Assembly (NCBI GenBank): GCA_963556195.1
Contig: CAUVYP010000583.1
Coordinates: 1 to 64,000, forward strand
Origin: Sepiola atlantica
Taxonomy: Eukaryota; Mollusca; Cephalopoda; Sepiida; Sepiolidae
Length of the DNA stretch: 64,000 nt
Direction: 5' to 3'
In this document: in pieces, positions 24,036-37,094 of the stretch
Position numbering within the stretch: the stretch's first letter is position 1
How the letters are laid out: each line of letters opens with the position of its first letter
Translations under genes and position numbers: made by a program
Notes under the pieces: generated by a model
What the model was told of the DNA's origin: nothing
Database searches by the model: none
What the model saw: only the letters and a program-made list of their open reading frames with translations

Positions 24036-24822
24036 ATGTTAACAATCATCACCTTGAATTGTTGATTATATGTTTTGTTGTTAAATGTTAACAATCATCA
24101 CCTTGAACTGTTGATGATATGATTTGTTGTTAAATGTTAACAATCATTACCTTGAATTGTTGATTATATGTTTTGTTGTTCAATGTTAACAATCATTACC
24201 TTGAATTGTTGATTATATGTTTTGTTGTTAAATGTTAACAATCATCACCTTGAATTGGTGATTATATGTTTTGTTGTTAAATGTTAACAATCATCACCTT
24301 GAATTGTTGATTATATGTTTTGTTGTTAAATGTTAACAATCATTACCTTGAATTGTTGATTATATGTTTTGTTGTTAAATGTTAACAATCATTACCTTTA
24401 ATTGTTGATTATATGTTTTGTTGTTAAATGTTAACAATCATCACCTTGAATTGTTGATTTATATGTTTTGTTGTTAAATGTTAACAATCATTACCTTGAA
24501 TTGTTGATTATATGTTTTGTTGTTAAATGTTAACAATCATTACCTTGAATTGTTGATTATATGTTTTGTTGTTAAATGTCAACAATCATTACCTTGAATT
24601 GTTTATTTATATGTTTTGTTGTTAAATGTTAACAATCATCACCTTGAATTGTTGATTATATGTTTTGTTGGTAAATGTTAACAATAATCACCTTGAATTG
24701 TTGATTATATGTTTTGTTGTTAAATGTTAACAATCATCACCTTGAATTGTTGATTATATGTTTTGTTGTTAAATGTAAACAATCATTACCTTGAATTGTT
24801 GATTTATATGTTTTGTTGTTAA
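24036..24822 (+). repeat. 787-bp tandem unit (16 monomers), first copy
   Basis: GAACTG (24105), GGTGATTATATG (24257) and GGTAAATG (24670) all repeat 787 bp later. The unit is flanked on the left by a GTTCAATG monomer that the second copy lacks. Confidence 0.85.
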
Positions 24823-25609
24823 ATGTTAACAATCATCACCTTGAATTGTTGATTATATGTTTTGTTGTTAAATGTTAACAATCATCACCTTGAACTGTTG
24901 ATGATATGATTTGTTGTTAAATGTTAACAATCATTACCTTGAATTGTTGATTATATGTTTTGTTGTTCAATGTTAACAATCATTACCTTTAATTGTTGAT
25001 TATATGTTTTGTTGTTAAATGTTAACAATCATCACCTTGAATTGGTGATTATATGTTTTGTTGTTAAATGTTAACAATCATCACCTTGAATTGTTGATTA
25101 TATGTTTTGTTGTTAAATGTTAACAATCATTACCTTGAATTGTTGATTATATGTTTTGTTGTTAAATGTTAACAATCATTACCTTTAATTGTTGATTATA
25201 TGTTTTGTTGTTAAATGTTAACAATCATCACCTTGAATTGTTGATTTATATGTTTTGTTGTTAAATGTTAACAATCATTACCTTGAATTGTTGATTATAT
25301 GTTTTGTTGTTAAATGTTAACAATCATTACCTTGAATTGTTGATTATATGTTTTGTTGTTAAATGTCAACAATCATTACCTTGAATTGTTTATTTATATG
25401 TTTTGTTGTTAAATGTTAACAATCATCACCTTGAATTGTTGATTATATGTTTTGTTGGTAAATGTTAACAATAATCACCTTGAATTGTTGATTATATGTT
25501 TTGTTGTTAAATGTTAACAATCATCACCTTGAATTGTTGATTATATGTTTTGTTGTTAAATGTAAACAATCATTACCTTGAATTGTTGATTTATATGTTT
25601 TGTTGTTAA
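24823..25609 (+). repeat. 787-bp tandem unit, second copy
   Basis: Markers lie at 24892, 25044 and 25457. The start nearly coincides with the left end of the 5,566-bp duplication (about 24780). The long duplication and this short one may therefore share a crossover point. Confidence 0.8.
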
Positions 25610-25990
25610 ATGTTAACAATCATCACCTTAAATTGTTGATTATATGTTTTGTTGTTAAATGTTAACAATCATGACCTTGAATTGTTGATTATATGTTTTG
25701 TTGTTAAATGTTAACAATCATTACCTTGAATTGTTTATTTATATGTTTTGTTGTTAAATGTTAACAATCATCACCTTTAATTGTTGATTATATGTTTTGT
25801 TGTTAAATGTTAACAATCATTACCTTGAATTGTTGATTATATGTTTTGTTGTTAAATGTTAACAATCATTACCTTGAATTGTTGATTATATGTTTTGTTG
25901 TTAAATGTTAACACTCATTACCTTGAATTGTTTATTTATATGTTTTGTTGTTAAATGTTAACAATCATTACCTTGAATTGTTGATTATAT

Positions 25991-26880
25991 GTTTTGTTGT
26001 TAAATGTTAACAATCATCACCTTGAATTGTTGATTTATATGTTTTGTTGTTAAATGTTAACAATCATCACCTTGAATTGTTGATTATATGTTTTGTTGTT
26101 AAATGTTAACAATCATCACCTTGAATTGTTGATTATATGTTTTGTTGTTAAATGTTAACAATCATTACCTTGAATTGTTGATTATATGTTTTGTTGTTAA
26201 ATGTTAACAATCATTACCTTGAATTGTTGATTATATGTTTTGTTGTTAAATGTAAACAATCATTACCTTGAATTGTTTATTTATATGTTTTGTTGTTAAA
26301 TGTTAACAATCATTACCTTGAATTGTGTATTATATGTTTTGTTGTTAAATGTTAACAATCATCACCTTGAATTGTTGATTTATATGTTTTGTTGTTAAAT
26401 GTATACAATCATTACCTTGAATTGTTGATTTATATGTTTTGTTGTTAAATGTTAACAATCATCACCTTGAATTGTTGATTTATATGTTTTGTTGTTAAAT
26501 GTTAACAATCATCACCTTGAATTGTTGATTACATGTTTTGTTGTTAAATGTTAACAATCATTACCTTTAATTGTTGATTATATGTTTTGTTGTTAAATGT
26601 TAACAATCATCACCTTAGATTGTGTATTATATGTTTTGTTGTTAAATGTTAACAATCATTACCTTGAATTGTTGATTATATGTATTGTTGTTAAATGTTA
26701 ACAATCATTACCTTGAATTGTTGATTATATGTTTTGTTGTTAAATGTTAACAATCATCACCTTGAATTGTTGATTTATATGTTTTGTTGTTAAATGTTAA
26801 CAATCATTACCTTGAATTGTTTATTTATATGTTTTGTTTTTAAATGTTAACAATCATCACCTTGAATTGTTGATTTATAT
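25991..26880 (+). repeat. 890-bp unit in the downstream duplication, first copy
   Basis: This corresponds to 20425-21314 shifted by 5,566 bp. It includes the ACATG tail near 26531 that is also present in the partner near 20965, a shared private variant. Confidence 0.8.
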
Positions 26881-27720
26881 GGTTAGTTGTTAAATGTTAA
26901 CAATCATCACCTTGAATTGTTGATTTATATGTTTTGTTGTTAAATGTTAACAATCATCACCTTGAATTGTTGATTATATGTTTTGTTGTTAAATGTTAAC
27001 AATCATCACCTTGAATTGTTGATTATATGTTTTGTTGTTAAATGTTAACAATCATTACCTTGAATTGTTGATTATATGTTTTGTTGTTAAATGTTAACAA
27101 TCATTACCTTGAATTGTTGATTATATGTTTTGTTGTTAAATGTAAACAATCATTACCTTGAATTGTTTATTTATATGTTTTGTTGTTAAATGTTAACAAT
27201 CATTACCTTGAATTGTGTATTATATGTTTTGTTGTTAAATGTTAACAATCATCACCTTGAATTGTTGATTTATATGTTTTGTTGTTAAATGTATACAATC
27301 ATTACCTTGAATTGTTGATTTATATGTTTTGTTGTTAAATGTTAACAATCATCACCTTGAATTGTTGATTTATATGTTTTGTTGTTAAATGTTAACAATC
27401 ATCACCTTGAATTGTTGATTATATGTTTTGTTGTTAAATGTTAACAATCATTACCTTTAATTGTTGATTATATGTTTTGTTGTTAAATGTTAACAATCAT
27501 CACCTTAGATTGTGTATTATATGTTTTGTTGTTAAATGTTAACAATCATTACCTTGAATTGTTGATTATATGTATTGTTGTTAAATGTTAACAATCATTA
27601 CCTTGAATTGTTGATTATATGTTTTGTTGTTAAATGTTAACAATCATCACCTTGAATTGTTGATTTATATGTTTTGTTTTTAAATGTTAACAATCATCAC
27701 CTTGAATTGTTGATTTATAT
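26881..27720 (+). repeat. 890-bp unit in the downstream duplication, second copy shortened to 840 bp
   Basis: From GGTTAG at 26881 to GGTTAG at 27721 is 840 bp, one 50-bp monomer less than the 890 bp elsewhere. The lost monomer is the one ending GTTTATTTATATG before the TTTTTAAATG monomer (near 27660). Confidence 0.85.
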
Positions 27721-29480
27721 GGTTAGTTGTTAAATGTTAACAATCATCACCTTGAATTGTTGATTATATGTTTTGTTGTTAAATGTTAACAATCATCACC
27801 TTGAATTGTTGATTATATGTTTTGTTGTTAAATGTTTACAATCATTACCTTGAATTGTTGATTATATGTTTTGTTGTTCAATGTTTACAATCATTACCTT
27901 GAATTGTTGATTTATATGTTTTGTTGTTTAATGTTAACAATCATCACCTTGAATTGTTGATTGTATGTTTTGTTGTTAAATGTTAACAATCATCACCTCG
28001 AATTGTTGATTATATGTTTTGTTGTTAAATGTTAACAATCATCACCTTGAATTGTTGATTATATGTTTTGTTGTTAAATGTTTACAATCATCACCTTGAA
28101 TTGTTGATTATTTGTTTTGTTGTTAAATGTTAACAATCATTACCTTGAATTGTTGATTATATGTTTTGTTGTTAAATGTTAACAATCATTACCTTGAATT
28201 GTTGATTATATGTTTTGTTGTTAAATGTTAACAATCATCACCTTGAATTGTTGATTATATGTTTTGTTGTTAAATGTTAACAATCATCACCTTGAATTGT
28301 TGATTATATGTTTTGTTGTTAAATGTTAACAATCATCACCTTGAATTGTTGATTTATATGTTTTGTTGTTAAATGTTAACAATCATCACCTCGAATTGTT
28401 GATTATATGTTTTGTTGTAAAATGTTAACAATCATCACCTTGAATTGTTGATTATATGTTTTGTTGTTAAATGTTAACAATCATTACCTTGAATTGTTGA
28501 TTATATGTTTTGTTGTTAAATTTAACAATCATTACCTTTAATTGTTGATTATATGTTTTGTTGTTAAATGTCAACAATCATTACCTTGAATTGTTTATTT
28601 ATATGTTTTGTTGTTAAATGTTAACAATCATCACCTGGAATTGTTGATTATATGTTTTGTTGTTAAATGTTAACAATAATCACCTTGAATTGTTGATTAT
28701 ATGTTTTGTTGTTAAATGTTAACAATCATCACCTTGAATTGTTGATTTATATGTTTTGTTGTTAAATGTTAACAATCATTACCTTGAATTGTTTATTTAT
28801 ATGTTTTGTTTTTAAATGTTAACAATCATCACCTTGAATTGTTGATTATATGTTTTGTTGTTAAATGTTAACAATCATCACCTTGAATTGTTGATTATAT
28901 GTTTTGTTGTTAACTGTTAACAATCATCACCTTGAATTGTTGATTATATGTTTTGTTGTTAAATGTTTACAATCATCACCTTGAATTGTTGATTATTTGT
29001 TTTGTTGTTAAATGTTAACAACCATTACCTTGAATTGTTGATTATTTGTTTTGTTGTTAAATGTTAACAATCATTACCTTGAATTGTTGATTATATGTTT
29101 TGTTGTTAAATGTTAACAATCATCACCTTTAATTGTTGATTATATGTTTTGTTGTTAAATGTTTACAATCATCACCTTGAATTGTTGATTATATGTTTTG
29201 TTGTTAAATGTTAACAATCATTACCTTGAATTGTTGATTTATATGTTTTGTTGTTAAATGTTAACAATCATCACCTTGAATTGTTGATTATATGTTTTGT
29301 TGTTAAATGTTTACAATCATCATCTTAAATTGTTGATGATATGATTTGTTGTTAAATGTTAACAATCATTACCTTGAATTGTTGATTATATGTTTTGTTG
29401 TTAAATGTTAACAATCATTACCTTTAATTGTTGATTATATGTTTTGTTGTTAAATGTTTACAATCATCACCTTGAATTGT

Positions 29481-30415
29481 TGATTATTTGTTTTGTTGTT
29501 AAATGTTAACAATCATTACCTTGAATTGTTGATTATTTGTTTTGTTGTTAAATGTTAACAATCATTACCTTGAATTGTTGATTATATGTTTTGTTGTTAA
29601 ATGTTAACAATCATCACCTTTAATTGTTGATTATATGTTTTGTTGTTAAATGTCAACAATCATTACCTTGAATTGTTTATTTATATGTTTTGTTGTTAAA
29701 TGTTAACAATCATCACCTTGAATTGTTGATTATATGTTTTGTTGGTAAATGTTAACAATAATCACCTTGAATTGTTGATTATATGTTTTGTTGTTAAATG
29801 TTTACAATCATCACCTTGAATTGTTGATTATATGTTTTGTTGTTAAATGTTAACAATCATTACCTTGAATTGTTGATTTATATGTTTTGTTGTTAAATGT
29901 TAACAATCATCACCTTAAATTGTTGATTATATGTTTTGTTGTTAAATGTTAACAATCATCACCTTGAATTGTTGACTATATGTTTTGTTGTTAAATGTTA
30001 ATAATCATTACCTTGAATTGTTTATTTATATGTTTTGTTGTTAAATGTTAACAATCATCACATTGAATTGTTGATTATATGTTTTGTTGTTAAATGTTAA
30101 CAATCATTACCTTGAGTTGTTGATTATATGTTTTGTTGTTAAATGTTAACAAACATCACCTTGAATTGTTGATTATATGTTTTGTTGTTAAATGTTAACA
30201 ATCATCACCTTGAATTGTTGATTATATGTTTTGTTGTTAAATGTTAACAATCATTACCTTTAATTGTTGATTATATGTTTTGTTGTTAAATGTTAACAAT
30301 CATTACCTTGAATTGTTGATTATATGTTTTGTTGTTAAATGTTAACAATCATTACCTTGAATTGTTTATTTATATGTTTTGTTGTTAAATGTTAACAATC
30401 ATTACCTTGAATTGT
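29481..30415 (+). repeat. 935-bp tandem duplication (19 monomers), copy 1
   Basis: Six private variants repeat at exactly 935 bp: TGTCAAC 29651, GGTAAATG 29744, GACTATATG 29974, TAATAATCATT near 30000, GAGTTG 30114 and AAACATCACC 30151. No indel occurs between the copies. Confidence 0.9.
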
Positions 30416-31350
30416 TGATTATTTGTTTTGTTGTTAAATGTTAACAATCATTACCTTGAATTGTTGATTATTTGTTTTGTTGTTAAATGTTAACAATCAT
30501 TACCTTGAATTGTTGATTATATGTTTTGTTGTTAAATGTTAACAATCATCACCTTTAATTGTTGATTATATGTTTTGTTGTTAAATGTCAACAATCATTA
30601 CCTTGAATTGTTTATTTATATGTTTTGTTGTTAAATGTTAACAATCATCACCTTGAATTGTTGATTATATGTTTTGTTGGTAAATGTTAACAATAATCAC
30701 CTTGAATTGTTGATTATATGTTTTGTTGTTAAATGTTTACAATCATCACCTTGAATTGTTGATTATATGTTTTGTTGTTAAATGTTAACAATCATTACCT
30801 TGAATTGTTGATTTATATGTTTTGTTGTTAAATGTTAACAATCATCACCTTAAATTGTTGATTATATGTTTTGTTGTTAAATGTTAACAATCATCACCTT
30901 GAATTGTTGACTATATGTTTTGTTGTTAAATGTTAATAATCATTACCTTGAATTGTTTATTTATATGTTTTGTTGTTAAATGTTAACAATCATCACATTG
31001 AATTGTTGATTATATGTTTTGTTGTTAAATGTTAACAATCATTACCTTGAGTTGTTGATTATATGTTTTGTTGTTAAATGTTAACAAACATCACCTTGAA
31101 TTGTTGATTATATGTTTTGTTGTTAAATGTTAACAATCATCACCTTGAATTGTTGATTATATGTTTTGTTGTTAAATGTTAACAATCATTACCTTTAATT
31201 GTTGATTATATGTTTTGTTGTTAAATGTTAACAATCATTACCTTGAATTGTTGATTATATGTTTTGTTGTTAAATGTTAACAATCATTACCTTGAATTGT
31301 TTATTTATATGTTTTGTTGTTAAATGTTAACAATCATTACCTTGAATTGT
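30416..31350 (+). repeat. 935-bp tandem duplication, copy 2
   Basis: This directly follows copy 1. Markers lie at 30586, 30679, 30909, about 30936, 31049 and 31086. Copy 1 leads into a TATTTG tail and copy 2 ends in a TATACG tail, which fixes the boundary. A diverged relative lacking the private GAGTTG and AAACATC changes lies at about 33187-33830. Confidence 0.9.
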
Positions 31351-31360
31351 TGATTATACG

Positions 31361-32873
31361 TTTTGTTGTTAAATGTTAACAATCATTACCTTGAATTGTT
31401 GATTATTTGTTTTGTTGTTAAATGTTAACAATCATTACCTTGAATTGTTGATTATATGTTTTGTTGTTAAATGTTAACAATCATCACCTTTAATTGTTGA
31501 TTTATATGTTTTGTTGTTAAATGTTAACAATCATCACCTTGAATTGTTGATTATATGTTTTGTTGTTAAATGTTAACAATCATCACCTTGAATTGTTGAT
31601 TATATGTTTTGTTGTTAAATGTTAACAATCATTACCTTGAATTGTTGATTATATGTTTTGTTGTTCAATGTTAACAATCATTACCTTGAATTGTTGATTT
31701 ATATGTTTTGTTGTTTAATGTTAACAATCATCACCTTGAATTGTTGATTATATGTTTTGTTGTTAAATGTTAACAATCATCACCTTGAATTGTTGATTAT
31801 ATGTTTTGTTGTTAAATGTTAACAATCATCACCTTGAATTGTTGATTATATGTTTTGTTGTTAAATGTTTACAATCATCACCTTGAATTGTTGATTATTT
31901 GTTTTGTTGTTAAATGTTAACAATCATTACCTTGAATTGTTGATTATTTGTTTTGTTGTTAAATGTTAACAATCATTACCTTGAATTGTTGATTATATGT
32001 TTTGTTGTTAAATGTTAACAATCATCACCTTTAATTGTTGATTATATGTTTTGTTGTTAAATGTTTACAATCATCACCTTGAATTGTTGATTATATGTTT
32101 TGTTGTTAAATGTTAACAATCATTACCTTGAATTGTTGATTTATATGTTTTGTTGTTAAATGTTAACAATCATCACCTTGAATTGTTGATTATATGTTTT
32201 GTTGTTAAATGTTTACAATCATCATCTTGAATTGTTGATGATATGATTTGTTGTTAAATGTTAACAATCATTACCTTGAATTGTTGATTATATGTTTTGT
32301 TGTTAAATGTTAACAATCATTACCTTGAATTGTTGATTTATATGTTTTGTTGTTAAATGTTAACAATCATCACCTTGAATTGTTGATTATATGTTTTGTT
32401 GTTAAATGTTAACAATCATCACCTTGAATTGTTGATGATATGATTTGTTGTTAAATGTTAACAATCATTACCTTGAATTGTTGATTATATGTTTTGTTGT
32501 TAAATGTTAACAATCATTACCTTTAATTGTTGATTATATGTTTTGCTGTTAAATGTTAACAATCATCACCTTGAATTGGTGATTATATGTTTTGTTGTTA
32601 AATGTTAACAATCATCACCTTGAATTGTTGATTATATGTTTTGTTGTTAAATGTTTACAATCATCACCTTGAATTGTTGATTATTTGTTTTGTTGTTAAA
32701 TGTTAACAATAATTACCTTGAATTGTTGATTATTTGTTTTGTTGTTAAATGTTAACAATCATTACCTTGAATTGTTGATTATATGTTTTGTTGTTAAATG
32801 TTAACAATCATCACCTTTAATTGTTGATTATATGTTTTGTTGTTAAATGTTTACAATCATCACCTTGAATTGT
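31361..32873 (+). repeat. Long-range duplicated block, copy 2 (offset 31,360 bp)
   Basis: This is the partner of 1-1513, with four substitutions and no length change. Most of it is also repeated 2,410 bp downstream, so this segment exists in at least three near-identical copies in the window. It overlaps the higher-order repeat listed at 31400-33186. Confidence 0.85.
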
Positions 32874-33186
32874 TGATTATATGTTTTGTTGTTAAATGTT
32901 AACAATCATTACCTTGAATTGTTGATTTATATGTTTTGTTGTTAAATGTTAACAATCATCACCTTGAATTGTTGATTATATGTTTTGTTGTTAAATGTTA
33001 ACAATCATTACCTTGAATTGTTGATTTATATGTTTTGTTGTTAAATGTTAACAATCATCACCTTGAATTGTTGATTATATGTTTTGTTGTTAAATGTTTA
33101 CAATCATCACCTTGAATTGTTGATGATATGATTTGTTGTTAAATGTTAACAATCATTACCTTGAATTGTTGATTATATGTTTTGTT
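31400..33186 (+). repeat. 2,410-bp-offset higher-order block, copy 1 (1,787 bp)
   Basis: CATCTTG at 32223, paired GATGATATG tails near 32238 and 32435, and the order of tail types recur 2,410 bp later without indels. The match ends where this copy enters GGTAAATG at 33187 and the other reads GTTAAATG. Confidence 0.85.
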
Positions 33187-34975
33187 GGTAAATGTTAACA
33201 ATAATCACCTTGAATTGTTGATTATATGTTTTGTTGTTAAATGTTTACAATCATCACCTTGAATTGTTGATTATATGTTTTGTTGTTAAATGTTAACAAT
33301 CATTACCTTGAATTGTTGATTTATATGTTTTGTTGTTAAATGTTAACAATCATCACCTTAAATTGTTGATTATATGTTTTGTTGTTAAATGTTAACAATC
33401 ATCACCTTGAATTGTTGATTATATGTTTTGTTGTTAAATGTTAACAATCATTACCTTGAATTGTTTATTTATATGTTTTGTTGTTAAATGTTAACAATCA
33501 TCACATTGAATTGTTGATTATATGTTTTGTTGTTAAATGTTAACAATCATTACCTTGAATTGTTGATTATATGTTTTGTTGTTAAATGTTAACAATCATC
33601 ACCTTGAATTGTTGATTATATGTTTTGTTGTTAAATGTTAACAATCATTACCTTTAATTGTTGATTATATGTTTTGTTGTTAAATGTTAACAATCATTAC
33701 CTTGAATTGTTGATTATATGTTTTGTTGTTAAATGTTAACAATCATTACCTTGAATTGTTTATTTATATGTTTTGTTGTTAAATGTTAACAATCATTACC
33801 TTGAATTGTTGATTATACGTTTTGTTGTTAAATGTTAACAATCATTACCTTGAATTGTTGATTATATGTTTTGTTGTTAAATGTTAACAATCATCACCTT
33901 TAATTGTTGATTTATATGTTTTGTTGTTAAATGTTAACAATCATCACCTTGAATTGTTGAGTATATGTTTTGTTGTTAAATGTTAACAATCATCACCTTG
34001 AATTGTTGATTATATGTTTTGTTGTTAAATGTTAACAATCATTACCTTGAATTGTTGATTATATGTTTTGTTGTTCAATGTTAACAATCATTACCTTGAA
34101 TTGTTGATTTATATGTTTTGTTGTTTAATGTTAACAATCATCACCTTGAATTGTTGATTATATGTTTTGTTGTTAAATGTTAACAATCATCACCTTGAAT
34201 TGTTGATTATATGTTTTGTTGTTAACTGTTAACAATCATCACCTTGAATTGTTGATTATATGTTTTGTTGTTAAATGTTTACAATCATCACCTTGAATTG
34301 TTGATTATTTGTTTTGTTGTTAAATGTTAACAACCATTACCTTGAATTGTTGATTATTTGTTTTGTTGTTAAATGTTAACAATCATTACCTTGAATTGTT
34401 GATTATATGTTTTGTTGTTAAATGTTAACAATCATCACCTTTAATTGTTGATTATATGTTTTGTTGTTAAATGTTTACAATCATCACCTTGAATTGTTGA
34501 TTATATGTTTTGTTGTTAAATGTTAACAATCATTACCTTGAATTGTTGATTTATATGTTTTGTTGTTAAATGTTAACAATCATCACCTTGAATTGTTGAT
34601 TATATGTTTTGTTGTTAAATGTTTACAATCATCATCTTGAATTGTTGATGATATGATTTGTTGTTAAATGTTAACAATCATTACCTTGAATTGTTGATTA
34701 TATGTTTTGTTGTTAAATGTTAACAATCATTACCTTGAATTGTTGATTTATATGTTTTGTTGTTAAATGTTAACAATCATCACCTTGAATTGTTGATTAT
34801 ATGTTTTGTTGTTAAATGTTAACAATCATCACCTTGAATTGTTGATGATATGATTTGTTGTTAAATGTTAACAATCATTACCTTGAATTGTTGATTATAT
34901 GTTTTGTTGTTAAATGTTAACAATCATTACCTTTAATTGTTGATTATATGTTTTGTTGTTAAATGTTAACAATCA
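32340..34975 (+). repeat. 24-kb-distant duplicated block, copy 1 (2.64 kb)
   Basis: It matches 56323-58810. Offset is 23,983 bp at GCTG (32545) and GGTAAATG (33187), 23,934 bp at CACATTG (33502), and 23,835 bp at GAGTATATG (33959), TTAACTG (34223), CATCTTG (34633) and GATGATATG (34844). The offset falls in steps of 49 and 99 bp, meaning one and then two monomers are missing from the partner. Confidence 0.85.
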
Positions 34976-35596
34976 TCACCTTGAATTGGTGATTATATGT
35001 TTTGTTGTTAAATGTTAACAATCATCACCTTGAATTGTTGATTATATGTTTTGTTGTTAAATGTTTACAATCATCACCTTGAATTGTTGATTATTTGTTT
35101 TGTTGTTAAATGTTAACAATCATTACCTTGAATTGTTGATTATTTGTTTTGTTGTTAAATGTTAACAATCATTACCTTGAATTGTTGATTATATGTTTTG
35201 TTGTTAAATGTTAACAATCATCACCTTTAATTGTTGATTATATGTTTTGTTGTTAAATGTTTACAATCATCACCTTGAATTGTTGATTATATGTTTTGTT
35301 GTTAAATGTTAACAATCATTACCTTGAATTGTTGATTTATATGTTTTGTTGTTAAATGTTAACAATCATCACCTTGAATTGTTGATTATATGTTTTGTTG
35401 TTAAATGTTAACAATCATTACCTTGAATTGTTGATTTATATGTTTTGTTGTTAAATGTTAACAATCATCACCTTGAATTGTTGATTATATGTTTTGTTGT
35501 TAAATGTTTACAATCATCACCTTGAATTGTTGATGATATGATTTGTTGTTAAATGTTAACAATCATTACCTTGAATTGTTGATTATATGTTTTGTT
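33810..35596 (+). repeat. 2,410-bp-offset higher-order block, copy 2 (1,787 bp)
   Basis: CATCTTG lies at 34633 and GATGATATG tails at about 34648 and 34844. Private changes here are GAGTATATG (33959), TTAACTG (34223) and AACCATTACC (about 34330). All three are shared with the block near 57.8-58.2 kb, so that block derives from this copy and not from copy 1 of the pair. Confidence 0.85.
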
Positions 35597-37094
35597 GTTA
35601 AATGTTAACAATCATTACCTTGAATTGTTGATTTATATGTTTTGTTGTTTAATGTTAACAATCATTACCTTTAATTGTTGATTATATGTTTTGTTGTTAA
35701 ATGTTAACAATCATTACCTTTAATTGTTGATTATATGTTTTGTTGTTAAATGTTAACAATCATCACCTTGAATTGGTGATTATATGTTTTGTTGTTAAAT
35801 GTTAACAATCATCACCTTGAATTGTTGATTATATGTTTTGTTGTTAAATGTTAACAATCATTACCTTGAATTGTTGATTATATGTTTTGTTGTTAAATGT
35901 TAACAATCATTACCTTTAATTGTTGATTATATGTTTTGTTGTTAAATGTTAACAATCATCACCTTGAATTGTTGATTTATATGTTTTGTTGTTAAATGTT
36001 AACAATCATTACCTTGAATTGTTGATTATATGTTTTGTTGTTAAATGTTAACAATCATTACCTTGAATTGTTGATTATATGTTTTGTTGTTAAATGTCAA
36101 CAATCATTACCTTGAATTGTTTATTTATATGTTTTGTTGTTAAATGTTAACAATCATCACCTTGAATTGTTGATTATATGTTTTGTTGTTAAATGTTAAC
36201 AATCATCACCTTGAATTGTTGATTATATGTTTTGTTGTTAAATGTAAACAATCATTACCTTGAATTGTTGATTTATATGTTTTGTTGTTAAATGTTAACA
36301 ATCATCACCTTAAATTGTTCATTATATGTTTTGTTGTTAAATGTTAACAATCATCACCTTGAATTGTTGATTATATGTTTTGTTGTTAAATGTTAACAAT
36401 CATTACCTTGAATTGTTTATTTATATGTTTTGTTGTTAAATGTTAACAATCATCACCTTGAATTGTTGATTATATGTTTTGTTGTTAAATGTTAACAATC
36501 ATTACCTTGAATTGTTGATTATATGTTTTGTTGTTAAATTTTAACAATCATTACCTTTAATTGTTGATTATATGTTTTGTTGTTAAATGTTAACAATCAT
36601 CACCTTGAATTGTTGATTATATGTTTTGTTGTTAAATGTTAACAATCATTACCTTGAATTGTTGATTATATGTTTTGTTGTTAAATGTTAACAATCATTA
36701 CCTTGAATTGTTTATTTATATGTTTTGTTGTTAAATGTTAACAATCATTACCTTGAATTGTTGATTATACGTTTTGTTGTTAAATGTTAACAATCATCAC
36801 CTTGAATTGTTGATTTATATGTTTTGTTGTTAAATGTTAACAATCATGAACTTGAATTGTTGATTTATATGTTTTGTTGTTAAATGTTAACAATCATCAC
36901 CTTGAATTGTTGATTTATATGTTTTGTTGTTAAATGTTAACAATCATCACCTTGAATTGTTGATTATATGTTTTGTTGTTAAATGTTAACAATCATTACC
37001 TTGAATTGTTGATTATATGTTTTGTTGTTAAATGTTAACAATCATTACTTTGAATTGTTGATTATATGTTTTGTTGTTAAATGTTAACAATCAT

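Larger units (their letters stand above)
24780..28745 (+). repeat. 5,566-bp-offset duplication, copy 2 (about 4.0 kb)
   Basis: Markers are GAACTG 24892, GGTGATTATATG 25044, GGTAAATG 25457, ACACTC 25911, AGATTG 26617 and 27507, GGTTAG 26881 and 27721, and CTGGAATTG 28637. One monomer ending GTTTATTTATATG, present near 22.14 kb, is missing near 27.66 kb. The alignment breaks at about 28746, where the tail becomes GATTTATATG. Confidence 0.85.
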
